64,000 nt of DNA from Bacteroidales bacterium (GTDB taxonomy: Bacteria > Bacteroidota > Bacteroidia > Bacteroidales > UBA1402), in assembly GCA_017380635.1 (NCBI GenBank), contig JAFODP010000014.1:62001-126000 (forward strand), written 5' to 3'. A model generated the notes under the pieces. The model saw only the letters and a program-made list of their open reading frames with translations, was not told the origin of the DNA and ran no database searches. Below are positions 27,493 through 37,517 of this stretch, in pieces. A program made the translations under genes and the position numbers. How positions within the stretch are numbered: position 1 is the first letter of the stretch; each line of letters starts with the position of its first letter.

Positions 27493-29598
27493 ATGAGCTC
27501 CGCAGAAATTTTTATCGTCAAACGTGATGGCAAAGAAGTGCCTTTTTCGATTGAAAAAATCAAGAACGCCATCGCTAAAGCATTCCTCTCGGTGAATTGT
27601 TTCGCCACCCAGGAAATCATGACATCTATCCTCAGCCATTTGAACATTTACAATGGTATTTCGGTGGAAGATGTGCAGAACCAAGTAGAAATTGCCTTGA
27701 TGCAAGAACGCTACTACTCTGTTGCCAAATCGTTCATGTTGTATCGTCAGAAACACACCGAAGATCGCGAAACCCGCGACAAATTGGAATTCCTGATGAA
27801 CTATTGCAACGCTTTGAACGCTGCTACCGGAAGTAAGTACGATGCCAATGCCAATGTTGACAAAAAGAACATCGCTACCCTTATCGGCGAACTTCCCAAA
27901 TCGAACTTTATCCGTCTGAACCGTCGTCTGCTTACCGACCGTCTGAAAGAAATGTACGGCAACGAATTGTCAGACAGATACATGGAATTGCTGAAAAGCC
28001 ACTTCCTCTACAAAAACGACGAAACCAGCTTGGCCAACTATTGCGCCAGTATCACCATGTATCCCTGGTTGATCAACGGTACCAAGGCCATCGGCGGTAA
28101 CTCTGCGCCTCCATCAAACTTGAAGTCGTTCTGCGGCGGCTTTATCAACATGGTGTTCATCGTTTCGAGCATGTTGAGCGGTGCCTGCGCTACGCCCGAA
28201 TTCTTGATGTACATGAACTATTTCATCGGTTTGGAATTTGGCGAAGATTATTATCTGCGTGCCGACGATGTGGTTGACCTTTCTAACAAGCGTCGTAGCA
28301 TCGACAAGATTATCTGCGACTATTTCGAACAAATCGTTTATTCTATCAACCAGCCCACCGGTGCTCGCAACTTCCAAGCTGTTTTCTGGAATATTTCTTA
28401 CTACGACAAGTTCTATTTCGAAAGTTTGTTCAGCGAATTCGTATTCCCCAACGGAAGCAAACCTCACTGGGAATCTTTGTCTTGGTTGCAGAAACGCTTC
28501 ATGAAATGGTTCAACAAAGAACGTACCCGCGCCGTGCTTACTTTCCCCGTGGAAACCATGGCTTTGCTGTCGAAAGATGGTGATGTAATGGACAAGGAAT
28601 ATGGCGATTTCACCGCCGAAATGTACAGCGAAGGTCACTCTTTCTTCACCTACATGAGCGACAACGCCGACTCTTTGGCTTCTTGCTGCCGTCTGCGTAA
28701 CGAAATTCAGGACAATGGCTTCAGCTACACTTTGGGTGCCGGCGGTGTTTCTACCGGCTCGAAGAGCGTGCTCACCATCAACCTGAACCGTTGTATCCAG
28801 CATGCTGTGAAGATGGGTATGCCTTACCAGACTTTCTTGCGCGAAATCATCGACATTGCACACAAGGTACAATTGGGTTACAACGAAAACCTCAAGGATT
28901 TGCAAAAGAAGGGAATGTTGCCCTTGTTCGACTCTGGCTTCATCAACATCAGCCGTCAATATCTGACCATCGGTGTAAACGGTTTGGTAGAAGCTGCCGA
29001 ATTCTTGGGTATCGAAATCAACGACAATCCCAAATATCTTGAATTTGTTCAGACCGTTCTTGGTTTGGTAGAAGAATACAACAAGAAATATCGCAGCAAA
29101 GAAGTGTTGTTCAACTGCGAAATGATTCCTGCCGAAAACGTGGGTGTAAAACACGCCAAGTGGGACCGCGAAGACCATTATTTCGTGCCTCGCGATTGCT
29201 ACAACAGCTATTTCTACATTGTGGAAGATACTTCGTTGAATGTGCTCGACAAATTCCGTCTGCACGGCCGCGACTACGTGGAACATCTTACCGGTGGTTC
29301 GGCTTTGCACATGAACCTGGAAGAACACCTCAGCAAGGAACAATATCGTCAATTGTTGCGCGTAGCTGCCGAAGAAGGTTGCAACTACTTCACCTTCAAC
29401 ATTCCTAACACGGTTTGCAACAAGTGTGGCCACATCGACAAGCGTTACTTGAAAGAATGTCCCGAATGCGGTAGCAAGGATATCGATTATCTGACTCGTA
29501 TCATCGGTTATATGAAACGTATCAGCAACTTCTCACAAGCTCGTCAGGAAGAAGCCAATCGTCGTTTCTATGCCAATGGAGAATGTGTGAAAGCCTAA
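27493..29598 (+). CDS. nrdD: Anaerobic (class III) ribonucleoside-triphosphate reductase
   Basis: NrdD makes deoxynucleotides under anoxia using a glycyl radical. The 701-residue protein has an N-terminal ATP-cone (about 5-90, starting FIVKRDGKEVPFSIEKIKNA), the catalytic barrel with NPTGARN-like and FNCEMIPAENVGVKHAKWD segments, a zinc site with two CxxC pairs (CNKCG, CPECG), and the radical-bearing glycine at about 672 in TRIIGYMKRISNFS near the C-terminus. The activase nrdG follows by 12 nt. Codon use is strongly biased, suggesting high expression, which fits a strict anaerobe. Confidence 0.96.
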   Translation: MSSAEIFIVKRDGKEVPFSIEKIKNAIAKAFLSVNCFATQEIMTSILSHLNIYNGISVEDVQNQVEIALMQERYYSVAKSFMLYRQKHTEDRETRDKLEFLMNYCNALNAATGSKYDANANVDKKNIATLIGELPKSNFIRLNRRLLTDRLKEMYGNELSDRYMELLKSHFLYKNDETSLANYCASITMYPWLINGTKAIGGNSAPPSNLKSFCGGFINMVFIVSSMLSGACATPEFLMYMNYFIGLEFGEDYYLRADDVVDLSNKRRSIDKIICDYFEQIVYSINQPTGARNFQAVFWNISYYDKFYFESLFSEFVFPNGSKPHWESLSWLQKRFMKWFNKERTRAVLTFPVETMALLSKDGDVMDKEYGDFTAEMYSEGHSFFTYMSDNADSLASCCRLRNEIQDNGFSYTLGAGGVSTGSKSVLTINLNRCIQHAVKMGMPYQTFLREIIDIAHKVQLGYNENLKDLQKKGMLPLFDSGFINISRQYLTIGVNGLVEAAEFLGIEINDNPKYLEFVQTVLGLVEEYNKKYRSKEVLFNCEMIPAENVGVKHAKWDREDHYFVPRDCYNSYFYIVEDTSLNVLDKFRLHGRDYVEHLTGGSALHMNLEEHLSKEQYRQLLRVAAEEGCNYFTFNIPNTVCNKCGHIDKRYLKECPECGSKDIDYLTRIIGYMKRISNFSQARQEEANRRFYANGECVKA

Positions 29599-29610
29599 GG
29601 CTGAAACCTA

Positions 29611-30075
29611 ATGAAATTTGCAGACTACGATATTGTCTTTCAAGAGATTCCGGGCGAAGTAAGCTTGGCAATCAACATTTCGCACTGTCCCAACCGCTGT
29701 CCGGGATGTCACAGTGCGTACCTTATGGACGACGTGGGCGAAGTTCTCAACGAGACTTCGCTCTCGTCGTTGCTTTCAAGATACGGCAAAGGTATCACCT
29801 GTGTATCTTTCATGGGCGGCGACCGCGAGCCTTTCGAAGTGGCCCGCTTGGCCCAATGGCTGCATCAAGAGTATCCTTCGCTCAAAACCGCTTGGTATTC
29901 AGGCAAAACTGCCCTACCCGAAAATTTCCCCATCGAGCATTTTCAATACATAAAAATAGGCCCTTACCTTTCGGAGCAAGGACCTTTGAATGTTCGCACT
30001 ACCAACCAGCGTTTGTATCGTATCGAGCCCGATGGCAGCATGAACGATATCACCGCTGTTTTCTGGAAGAAATAA
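29611..30075 (+). CDS. nrdG: Anaerobic ribonucleotide reductase activating enzyme
   Basis: This radical SAM enzyme generates the glycyl radical on NrdD. The 154-residue protein has the 4Fe-4S/SAM motif CPNRCPGC (Cys26, Cys30, Cys33) at the usual place and FMGGDREP as SAM-binding GGE-like motif. Length and position directly behind nrdD fit. It ends 2 nt before the convergent esterase gene, with no room for a separate terminator. Confidence 0.94.
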   Translation: MKFADYDIVFQEIPGEVSLAINISHCPNRCPGCHSAYLMDDVGEVLNETSLSSLLSRYGKGITCVSFMGGDREPFEVARLAQWLHQEYPSLKTAWYSGKTALPENFPIEHFQYIKIGPYLSEQGPLNVRTTNQRLYRIEPDGSMNDITAVFWKK

Positions 30076-30077
30076 GC

Positions 30078-31727
30078 TTAACCGTTTTTCTTTAGGTTGA
30101 TATTTCTTCGTTCCACAAAACCATAATCGTAAGGCAATTTACCTGAAACGCGCAGATAACGGCGTGGCGCATTGCTTATCCAAACCACTTTGATTTCGTT
30201 GCCATTCTGTTCAATAACAAAACCGCCTTCCACTTCCCAGCTGACAAATTCCGCATTGGCCGGACGTACATAATAACAACCTTCTTCCTCTTTCGAAGCC
30301 ACGATAGCCGGCTTTACCGGAGCAACAATATCGCGGAAAAAGATATCCATCTTGTCTTGAATCAGGTAGAAATTGTCGTTGATAGAATCATTCTTGTCCA
30401 CCTGTGGCTCGTGCTTCCAACCTTTGAAAGTGTGCAATTCTGCCGGAATACGGTTGGCCTCAGCACGCTGCTGAATATTGTACGAACCATACATTTTGTT
30501 GAACAAAGTCTTCTTGAACGCACCCACCGCCTTGAAAGGATAATCGTATTTGTAAGGAACAATATCGTCTTTGTCGCCATGGAAAGACAGGATGGGCACT
30601 TTTTTCTCATCGAACATTTCCAAATTGGAAACCGCGCCCCACATATTCACCACGCCTTTGATATCAAAATCTGCTTTACACCTGTTGCCACTTTTGTTGA
30701 TGGGACCCAAGTCGGGCAATTCGCGCTCTTCATCGTCGAAAGAAGTTACCGGACGATAAGCTTCGGTCATGTAAGCCAAATTGAGCGAGGTAATGGCGCC
30801 GGCGCTGCTTCCACCCACAAAAATCATCGAAGTATCAATGCCGTAGGTTTCGCGTTCTTCCACCAAAAATCGCATCGCAGCATGCGCATCTTGCACTGCA
30901 CAATAAGCCGAACGTTCAATGGCCGACAGGTTCAATTTGAAGCCTAAACGATAATTGATGGAAGCCACCACATAACCCAAAGAAGAAAGATGTTCGCACC
31001 ATTTAACGTAATTCGGACTGTCTTTCGCACCCAAATAAAACGCACCACCGTGTATCATCATAATCAAAGGACGATGTTCCAAAGCGTCGTGCTGAGGCTT
31101 ATAGATGTCCATCGTGAGTTCCAGATCCTGCTCCTCGCCCACTTCGCGCAATTTTCTAATCAGATCGAAGCCTTTGTCTTCGCCTTCGGGAATTTCGTCC
31201 CAATAACCTTTCACGTGGCCATAAGGCACATCTTTTTCCACCGACACACGATAACAGGGTTTGCGGTAACGTTTGTTGGAATATTGCACAAATGGCTGCA
31301 CCTGACAGATATCGAAACGGAAAGGCACCTTTGGAACAAACAGACCGACACCGATTTTTCCTTCAATTTTTTTATCGTCGTAATGAAAAGACGACAGACG
31401 CAAATTTTTATTCAGCATCGACAAACTGCGGTCTTTCACCGAAGATTGTTCACGGGCATCTTCGGCTTGCACACGAATCGTCTTTTTGTTGATAAAAATG
31501 TTGAATGGTACCGTGTCGGCACTAAAGGACGACAAATCGAGATAATGTCCCGAAAAAGAGGTAGCGCCATCCTCGTCGACATCCATAGCTTCCAGGAATA
31601 CGGCATAAGGATGTTCGTCAATTTCGCCTTTTAACAAACTTCCTTCCAATTCGATATGTTCCTGGCAAGAACAAAGCATCAGTGCCCAAGCGAAGCAGAG
31701 ATAAAAGAGTGATTTTGAGGTTTTCAT
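30078..31727 (-). CDS. Alpha/beta-hydrolase lipoprotein (carboxylesterase type)
   Basis: The 549-residue protein has a lipoprotein signal ending LMLCSC, an N-terminal beta-rich region of about 190 residues of unknown nature, then an esterase domain: oxyanion-hole HGGAF (226-230) and nucleophile elbow GGSSAG (Ser308), with a late DDIVPY Asp and KGWKHE His as likely triad partners. The last 80 residues (SWEVEGGFVIEQNGNEIKVV) look like a PKD-type beta-sandwich. It should sit on the outer membrane or periplasm and cleave an ester, perhaps on glycans; substrate unknown. It has no catabolic partner genes next to it. Confidence 0.82.
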   Translation of the reverse strand: MKTSKSLFYLCFAWALMLCSCQEHIELEGSLLKGEIDEHPYAVFLEAMDVDEDGATSFSGHYLDLSSFSADTVPFNIFINKKTIRVQAEDAREQSSVKDRSLSMLNKNLRLSSFHYDDKKIEGKIGVGLFVPKVPFRFDICQVQPFVQYSNKRYRKPCYRVSVEKDVPYGHVKGYWDEIPEGEDKGFDLIRKLREVGEEQDLELTMDIYKPQHDALEHRPLIMMIHGGAFYLGAKDSPNYVKWCEHLSSLGYVVASINYRLGFKLNLSAIERSAYCAVQDAHAAMRFLVEERETYGIDTSMIFVGGSSAGAITSLNLAYMTEAYRPVTSFDDEERELPDLGPINKSGNRCKADFDIKGVVNMWGAVSNLEMFDEKKVPILSFHGDKDDIVPYKYDYPFKAVGAFKKTLFNKMYGSYNIQQRAEANRIPAELHTFKGWKHEPQVDKNDSINDNFYLIQDKMDIFFRDIVAPVKPAIVASKEEEGCYYVRPANAEFVSWEVEGGFVIEQNGNEIKVVWISNAPRRYLRVSGKLPYDYGFVERRNINLKKNG

Positions 31728-31830
31728 TGGTTCGTATTTTAAGATTTTTCCATTGCCGTTGACGAGGCTAAAAGTAGCGAATTAATCAAGGAAACGATAC
31801 TTGTTTTCCGAGATTTTATCCTAAAAAATG

Positions 31831-33081
31831 TTATCGATTTTGAAGGTACTGACGCAGCATATTATAGGCTCTGACAGCGCTGCGATACACCACGCGCAAA
31901 CGTCCGCCGGCATTGCCGAAATGGAAACATTCACTACGAACACCATCGGGCGTAGCCACCGCTATCCACACCGTTCCAACAGGCTTTTCGGGGCTTCCGC
32001 CATCGGGTCCGGCAATACCGGAAGTGGCCAAAGCAAAATCGGTGTTAAATTTCTCTCGTACATTGACAGCCATGGCTTCCACCACCTGTTGACTCACGGC
32101 GCCATAGGTTTGCAAATCGTCTGAAGATACGTGCAGGATATTCTCTTTGATTTCGTTGGCATAAGACAGCACAGAACCTTTGAACACGCAGGAACTGCCG
32201 GGAATAGAGGTGATCAGATGGGCTAAATAGCCGCCGGTGCAACTTTCGGCCGTCGACATGGTTTTTCCTTGTTGACATAAAAGTTTGAACACAATTTCGT
32301 GCATGGGAAGATCTTCTTTGGCAAAGACATAAGCTCCGGCCAAAGCGCAGAGTTTTTCCACTTCTGCATCCATTTCTTTTTCAAGCTTTTGCAAATCGTT
32401 TCCCTTACCGCTGAGACGAAGTCGCACGATGCCGCTGTCGGGCAAATAAGCCAAGCCGATGTGTTCGGGTAAAGAAAGTTCCCAATCTTCCAGCAAATCG
32501 GAAAGCGTACTTTCGCCTATACCGATGGTTTGCACCGTTTTACAGAGATAATGTTCGCCCGGATGAAAATGGGCCGACAAACGCGGAAGCACTTCCAATC
32601 GCATCAATTCGTCCATTTCGTAAGGCACGCCGGGCAAGGATATCAACACTTTGCCATCTTGTTCCAACCAAAGTCCGGGCGCTGTTCCACAACGATTGGG
32701 AAGCACCACTGCCGAAGCGGGCACCATGGCTTGTTCCCGATTGGTATCGCTCATCTGTACACCGCGTCCGGCCAACCATCCGCTTACAAAATCGAGCGTC
32801 GGCTGATGAAGGACAAGTTGTGTATGAAAATACTCGCAAATCACTTTTTTGGTAATATCGTCTTTAGTGGGACCCAGCCCGCCGGTGAGAATGACGGCAT
32901 CCACTTGCCGAAAAGCATCGGAAATTTCACGAAAAATGGCATCACCCTTGTCGCCGATTACCACGGTTCTATCCACATAAAAACCTTGCGCCAGCAAATA
33001 ACGGCTCATCACCGCTGCGTTGCTGTTGATTACTTGTCCTATCAGCAATTCGTCGCCGATATTGATAATGCGAATATTCAT
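31831..33081 (-). CDS. cinA: CinA family protein (nicotinamide-nucleotide amidase)
   Basis: The 416-residue protein has the MoCF-like N-terminal domain with TGGLGPTKDD (66-75) and the C-terminal CinA deamidase domain with STAESCTGG (276-284) and TSGIAGPDGG (353-362). CinA hydrolyses NMN in pyridine-nucleotide salvage and, with the N-terminal domain, ADP-ribose; it was named for competence induction. Its ATG overlaps the stop of the CPBP gene by 1 nt (TGATG), so translation is probably coupled. Confidence 0.94.
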   Translation of the reverse strand: MNIRIINIGDELLIGQVINSNAAVMSRYLLAQGFYVDRTVVIGDKGDAIFREISDAFRQVDAVILTGGLGPTKDDITKKVICEYFHTQLVLHQPTLDFVSGWLAGRGVQMSDTNREQAMVPASAVVLPNRCGTAPGLWLEQDGKVLISLPGVPYEMDELMRLEVLPRLSAHFHPGEHYLCKTVQTIGIGESTLSDLLEDWELSLPEHIGLAYLPDSGIVRLRLSGKGNDLQKLEKEMDAEVEKLCALAGAYVFAKEDLPMHEIVFKLLCQQGKTMSTAESCTGGYLAHLITSIPGSSCVFKGSVLSYANEIKENILHVSSDDLQTYGAVSQQVVEAMAVNVREKFNTDFALATSGIAGPDGGSPEKPVGTVWIAVATPDGVRSECFHFGNAGGRLRVVYRSAVRAYNMLRQYLQNR

Positions 33082-33986
33082 CAGAATTCTATTTTGGAAG
33101 TGAAGATTTTATCCTTGGAAATATAGTTGTCGTAGAGGAACAAAAGCACATTCAGCAACAAAAGGGCAATAATGCCGGAAAGTCCGGGCAAACCTCTGAG
33201 CAAATCGTTGGAATTCATCACCATCATCGTGGAGATGCCGGCAAGTGCGTTGAAGGTTCCATGGAAAACAGCCACCGCGATGCTCGATTTGGCTTTGATG
33301 CGGATATAATTGCAAATGGGCGAAAGCATCAAGCAAAAAAGCATCATCATGAAAACGCCGGCCAGAGGATGCTGCGGATAATTGTGTCCCATCAGAATAA
33401 GGGGCGCGTGCCAAAATCCCCACAAAACTCCGATATAAAGTGTTGGTTTCCAGAATGCCTGCGATTTAAATTGATTGAACAGATAACCGCGCCATCCGGC
33501 TTCTTCGCCGAAAGCTAACACCGCATTGATGGTAAGCCCGGCGAACAGACCCGAAATAAGCGTAATCCAGAAATACGGCAGCGGCATGGCATTCATCTGC
33601 GCCTGCAATTGCGCCATAGCCTGAGGATTATCGCCCACCATTCCGAACAAAGCGGCGTTCATATTATCGTACAGATCCATGCCCAATATGTATTTAGAGC
33701 TAAGCAAAGTGGCAAACACCAACACAATTGGCGACAGCCAGGCAAAAACCCAAGCCCAATTGATTTTGAAAGAAGCGGCCAAAGCCTTCGAAGTGATTTT
33801 CTTATCGTTGATTTTCATCAACACAAGGCTGCTTATCAATGGTAAAAACATGTAGAAACTTGAAAACAAAGCGCGAATTGTCTGGAATTTTGTCGCATCC
33901 ATACCGCGGGTTGACAAATAGAAAATGCCTGCAGCCACAAAAGACAGCGCACAAACAAACAAAGCAAATTGATTAGATTTTTTCAT
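33081..33986 (-). CDS. CPBP family intramembrane metalloprotease
   Basis: The 301-residue protein has about eight hydrophobic segments and the three CPBP/Abi motifs: EEAGWRG (161-167), HAPL (193-196) and HGTFN (His242). These residues form the glutamate/histidine active site of the Rce1-like family. Substrates of bacterial members are mostly unknown; some confer bacteriocin self-immunity. It precedes cinA with a 1-nt overlap and follows the SLC13-like permease by 18 nt. Confidence 0.88.
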   Translation of the reverse strand: MKKSNQFALFVCALSFVAAGIFYLSTRGMDATKFQTIRALFSSFYMFLPLISSLVLMKINDKKITSKALAASFKINWAWVFAWLSPIVLVFATLLSSKYILGMDLYDNMNAALFGMVGDNPQAMAQLQAQMNAMPLPYFWITLISGLFAGLTINAVLAFGEEAGWRGYLFNQFKSQAFWKPTLYIGVLWGFWHAPLILMGHNYPQHPLAGVFMMMLFCLMLSPICNYIRIKAKSSIAVAVFHGTFNALAGISTMMVMNSNDLLRGLPGLSGIIALLLLNVLLFLYDNYISKDKIFTSKIEF

Positions 33987-34004
33987 AGCGTAATTATGTT
34001 AGAT

Positions 34005-35306
34005 TTATAAAATGAATTGCAATACCAACAAACTGACGAGCAAAGTGGGAAGCGCAATCGTCAGCCCGATTTTCAGAAATTGCGCATAGGAAAACGACAA
34101 GTCGTGATCTTTCAGGATAGACATCCACATTATGCCGGCCAAAGCGCCGATGGGCGAAAAGAAAGCACCAAGATTGGAGGCTATCACCGTGGCGTACATG
34201 GCTTTTACTTGCAAGAGCGCGGGCAGATTTTCCATCACCGAACAGAACAACACGCTCATGGGAATATTGTTGATGACGTTGGCCGTGAAAAAAGATGCCA
34301 AACCATAAGAGAGAATGGGATTATCGCTGCCGAGTATTTTAGCGAAAAGTGCCGTAAAGCCGCAGTCTTTCAACGCGATAGTGAGAACAAACATCGACAG
34401 GACAAAGGGAATTAGTTGCCAAGGCGCGCGTCGCAAACAAGCCGTCAGACCTACCGCCACTTCGCCTCGCAAAGCCGACACCACCGAAGCACACAAAAAC
34501 AAACTCAAAGCCGAGAAAAAGGCCACTTTCCACATTTCCACCTGCAGATACGACGAGAAAACCAGTATCAGCGTACAGATGCCCAAATGCAACAATCCGA
34601 TGGCCAAGCGCATTTTATCTTTGATGACAATGTCTTCGGCCTTGCCCGAAATGGGTGCTTGCAATTGTCGACGGAAAAGCCCATACAACAAAACAAAAGC
34701 TATCAGACCGGCTGCCAGCGTGGGCAATGTCATCACTTTCAGATAATCCAGAAAATTCACGCCATGCGCCGTTGCCAAATAAATATTGGTAGGATTTCCG
34801 ATAATCAAAGCCATGCTCCAGGTGTTGGCGGCCACAAATTCAGCGGCCAGATAGGGCATGGGATTAATCTTGGCATTTTGGGCAAAAAAGCAAATAAAGG
34901 GCGTAAACGACAGAATAATAATATCGTTAGAGCTGAACACGGTTAAAACGGAAACCGTCAGATAGAGATACAGAAAAAGCTTGGTTTGCGATGTGTTCGC
35001 CCGACGCAAAGTGGCATTGGCCAAATAGCGGAAAAATCCGAAATGATCGAGATATATCGACAGCAGTGTCATGGAAATAAAGAGTATCAATATCTTCAAA
35101 GGATTGATGGCCGCGTCCGACAACAACACCGATACAAAGCCTTTCCATTCCACTTGTTTGAACAGGAATAAAAAAACAGCCCCTATCAGCGTTATCAGCC
35201 AATAGGAATCCATTTTATATTTTCGAAAAGAAATCTGCGGAAAAAACAAGACCGACAAAATCATCAGAAGGCAAGTTATTCCGCAGATTATTAAGGAGGT
35301 AGCCAT
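34005..35306 (-). CDS. SLC13/ArsB-like anion permease
   Basis: The 433-residue membrane protein has about eleven hydrophobic segments in two halves. Each half carries a short polar motif: SSNDIIILSFTPF and IGNPTNIYLA in the first, NVINNIPMSVLF in the second, typical of the ion-transporter superfamily that includes ArsB, NhaD and SLC13 carriers. The substrate could be a dicarboxylate, arsenite or another anion; neighbours do not decide it and no arsR or arsC is present. It lies 2 nt from the PL1 lyase gene. Confidence 0.78.
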   Translation of the reverse strand: MATSLIICGITCLLMILSVLFFPQISFRKYKMDSYWLITLIGAVFLFLFKQVEWKGFVSVLLSDAAINPLKILILFISMTLLSIYLDHFGFFRYLANATLRRANTSQTKLFLYLYLTVSVLTVFSSNDIIILSFTPFICFFAQNAKINPMPYLAAEFVAANTWSMALIIGNPTNIYLATAHGVNFLDYLKVMTLPTLAAGLIAFVLLYGLFRRQLQAPISGKAEDIVIKDKMRLAIGLLHLGICTLILVFSSYLQVEMWKVAFFSALSLFLCASVVSALRGEVAVGLTACLRRAPWQLIPFVLSMFVLTIALKDCGFTALFAKILGSDNPILSYGLASFFTANVINNIPMSVLFCSVMENLPALLQVKAMYATVIASNLGAFFSPIGALAGIMWMSILKDHDLSFSYAQFLKIGLTIALPTLLVSLLVLQFIL

Positions 35307-35308
35307 AA

Positions 35309-37510
35309 CTACGGAATTAAAATCTTTTTACCTTGATGAATATATAGTCCTCTTTCGGGCGACAAATGCTTACGACCCATCATATCGTAGTAATAAACAT
35401 CATCTTCTTTGATAATCGATTGTAAATCATCGGTTTTAACATCGTCAATCTGACCACTCAGTTTGATATTTGCCAAACCGATTTGCTTGGTAGTCCCCAA
35501 ATTGTAGATGTAAAACACCAATTTTCCTTCGCCTTGCGTGGAGGGAAAATTTTCCTGACTAAAATCGTAACTGCAAGCTGAATAATTGCTGTTTCTATCG
35601 GGCTTCAAAGCAGTGGTGATTTCTGTTTTTTTACCGGCATCGTTGATCCAGAAAACATCCACCGAACCGCCATCCGTGCCACAACGCACTGCATCGAACG
35701 CCAACTTGCCCGGCTTGAACGACTGACCTTGCTTTGGACTGACACAAAAAGAAACGCAAGCCTTATCGCTGGCAGATGACGAAGATGCCGAAGGTTGAAA
35801 TTTAGTAAAATTGACACCGCTGTAAGTACTGGTACTCAACGAAAAACCTTGCTGAGAAGAGGCCGTGGAAGCCAACATATCTTTCGGATTGGAAACGGCG
35901 GCTGCATTACAAGAAGCCGAACCCAAAGCCCAAGTAAGCAGCACATCTTCGCGAACAGCCTCGTAGGTGGTGGTATCGGGCTGCAAACCTTGCACTTCGC
36001 CTTCGGCATTTTGGGCTTCGGTGATGTGAGCCACGATGCCATTCAGATAAACTTCCAGATTGGTGTAACCTTCTGCATTGACAATATTTCCATCGGAAGC
36101 AAGCTGCGGATTCAAAGCATTGGCTGTTTCATAATCGTCGGGCATACCGTCGCCATCGCTGTCGGTCCAAGGAGTGGTTTGTTGCAAAGTGGGCCAGGCC
36201 GACCAATCGGCAGGCGCATCAGCAGGTTTGATATCGTCTTGAGAATCAATCAATCCGGGTACATCGGTTCCATTTTTTCCAGAATACGTGGCCACACCTT
36301 TTCGCGTATCGGAAACTATCAGTTCGTCCACCGCATCGCGATGCAAAGAAGCGCCCACATAATCCAACACTTTTTCGTAGGCTTTTTCGGCCGTATGCGT
36401 GGTGGTATACACAAAATCGATAGGCGCCGCAAGCTTCATCTGCTGATGGACCGTTTCGTTGAAAGTGCCATCGTTGCCGCTTTTATCTATCTGATTGTAA
36501 ATACCATAAGTCCAGTTGTCGTTGGTAACCACACTGTGCAAACTGTTCACATTGCCTTTTACGAAGAACTTTCCCCAAACATGCCACATCGGATACCAAC
36601 CATTCCAGCTGCCATCTTTATTCTGACAGTATTCGGTGGTGCGGATGTTGATGGAGGCAATACGTTGCTGCACTCCGGTAGAACGCGTCTTGGTGCCGGG
36701 GCCTGGCTTATAATAATTATTGACGATATTCACATTCATACCTTCGCCGCCATAACAACCATTTCCGGCCCAATTGTAAATAACGTTATTGCGCATATCC
36801 ATACGTTCGTCGGTTTGTGTACTCTGACGCGGTCCGAGACGTGGCGTACGGCTGTTGTGATGAGCCATCAGATTGTGATGATAACTGGCTCCCGATCCGC
36901 CCCAATTACCGCCATAACCATGAGATCCCTTGCTATGTCCTGCATTATTAAGACTTTGCGAAGAAATACACCATTGCACCGTGATATCGCGCGAACCATA
37001 CACAGACAAACATTCATCAATGCTCCAACTGACAGAACAATGGTCGATAATGATGTTTTTAAGATCCATGCCGCCCAAGCCATCGCCTTGGTGATTAGCC
37101 ACATATCTATTTCCCAAACGGAAACGCATATAACGGATAATCACATTGTTAGCAGCGATTGTGAAAGGATAATCGGCCACACAGATACCATCGCCGGGCG
37201 CAGATTGTCCGGCCAAAGTGACATTACCGTTCCTGATGCTGAGCGCACTTTTCAGATGAATGGTTCCCGATACATTGAAAACAATGGTACGCGTGCCGCT
37301 CTGATTCAAACACCAACGCAACGAACCTTGACGCGTTGCAGCATCGCCTTCGTCATTGTCTTCGAGCGTGTTCACCACATAAACCTTGCCACCACGACCA
37401 CCGGTAGTGTAACGGCCAAAACCTTCTGCACCAGGAAAAGCAGGCACCTCTTTCGCCTGTAAAGAGACGAAAGAGATGAAGGCTATTATCCACACAGCTA
37501 ACTTTTTCAT
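35309..37510 (-). CDS. Secreted PL1-type pectate lyase with long C-terminal extension
   Basis: The 733-residue protein (ATG 37510; a longer frame to 37555 lacks a better signal peptide) has a signal peptide ending SLQA, then VPAFPGAEGFGRYTTGGRGG, the family start, and a right-handed beta-helix with HCSVSWSIDE and VQWCISSQSLN. At about 450-490 lies the calcium-type DSDGDGMPDDYE motif. A further beta-sandwich of some 190 residues follows, and the end (YYYDMMGRKHL, GLYIHQGKKILI) resembles a type IX secretion or surface-sorting tail. It should cleave pectin-type polygalacturonate outside the cell. A shorter paralogue lies about 21 kb away. Confidence 0.85.
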   Translation of the reverse strand: MKKLAVWIIAFISFVSLQAKEVPAFPGAEGFGRYTTGGRGGKVYVVNTLEDNDEGDAATRQGSLRWCLNQSGTRTIVFNVSGTIHLKSALSIRNGNVTLAGQSAPGDGICVADYPFTIAANNVIIRYMRFRLGNRYVANHQGDGLGGMDLKNIIIDHCSVSWSIDECLSVYGSRDITVQWCISSQSLNNAGHSKGSHGYGGNWGGSGASYHHNLMAHHNSRTPRLGPRQSTQTDERMDMRNNVIYNWAGNGCYGGEGMNVNIVNNYYKPGPGTKTRSTGVQQRIASINIRTTEYCQNKDGSWNGWYPMWHVWGKFFVKGNVNSLHSVVTNDNWTYGIYNQIDKSGNDGTFNETVHQQMKLAAPIDFVYTTTHTAEKAYEKVLDYVGASLHRDAVDELIVSDTRKGVATYSGKNGTDVPGLIDSQDDIKPADAPADWSAWPTLQQTTPWTDSDGDGMPDDYETANALNPQLASDGNIVNAEGYTNLEVYLNGIVAHITEAQNAEGEVQGLQPDTTTYEAVREDVLLTWALGSASCNAAAVSNPKDMLASTASSQQGFSLSTSTYSGVNFTKFQPSASSSSASDKACVSFCVSPKQGQSFKPGKLAFDAVRCGTDGGSVDVFWINDAGKKTEITTALKPDRNSNYSACSYDFSQENFPSTQGEGKLVFYIYNLGTTKQIGLANIKLSGQIDDVKTDDLQSIIKEDDVYYYDMMGRKHLSPERGLYIHQGKKILIP

Positions 37511-37517
37511 AAGAATC

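Noticed and set aside
29500..29598. NrdD radical site RIIGYM differing from the textbook RVCGYL
   Set aside because: The glycine and the surrounding Cys pairs are in place, and I recall similar sequences in other Bacteroidetes enzymes, so it is not unusual.
35795..37462. A 555-codon open frame opposite the longer PL1 lyase
   Set aside because: Mirror frame of a clear lyase gene; rich in Ile, Thr and His without motifs.
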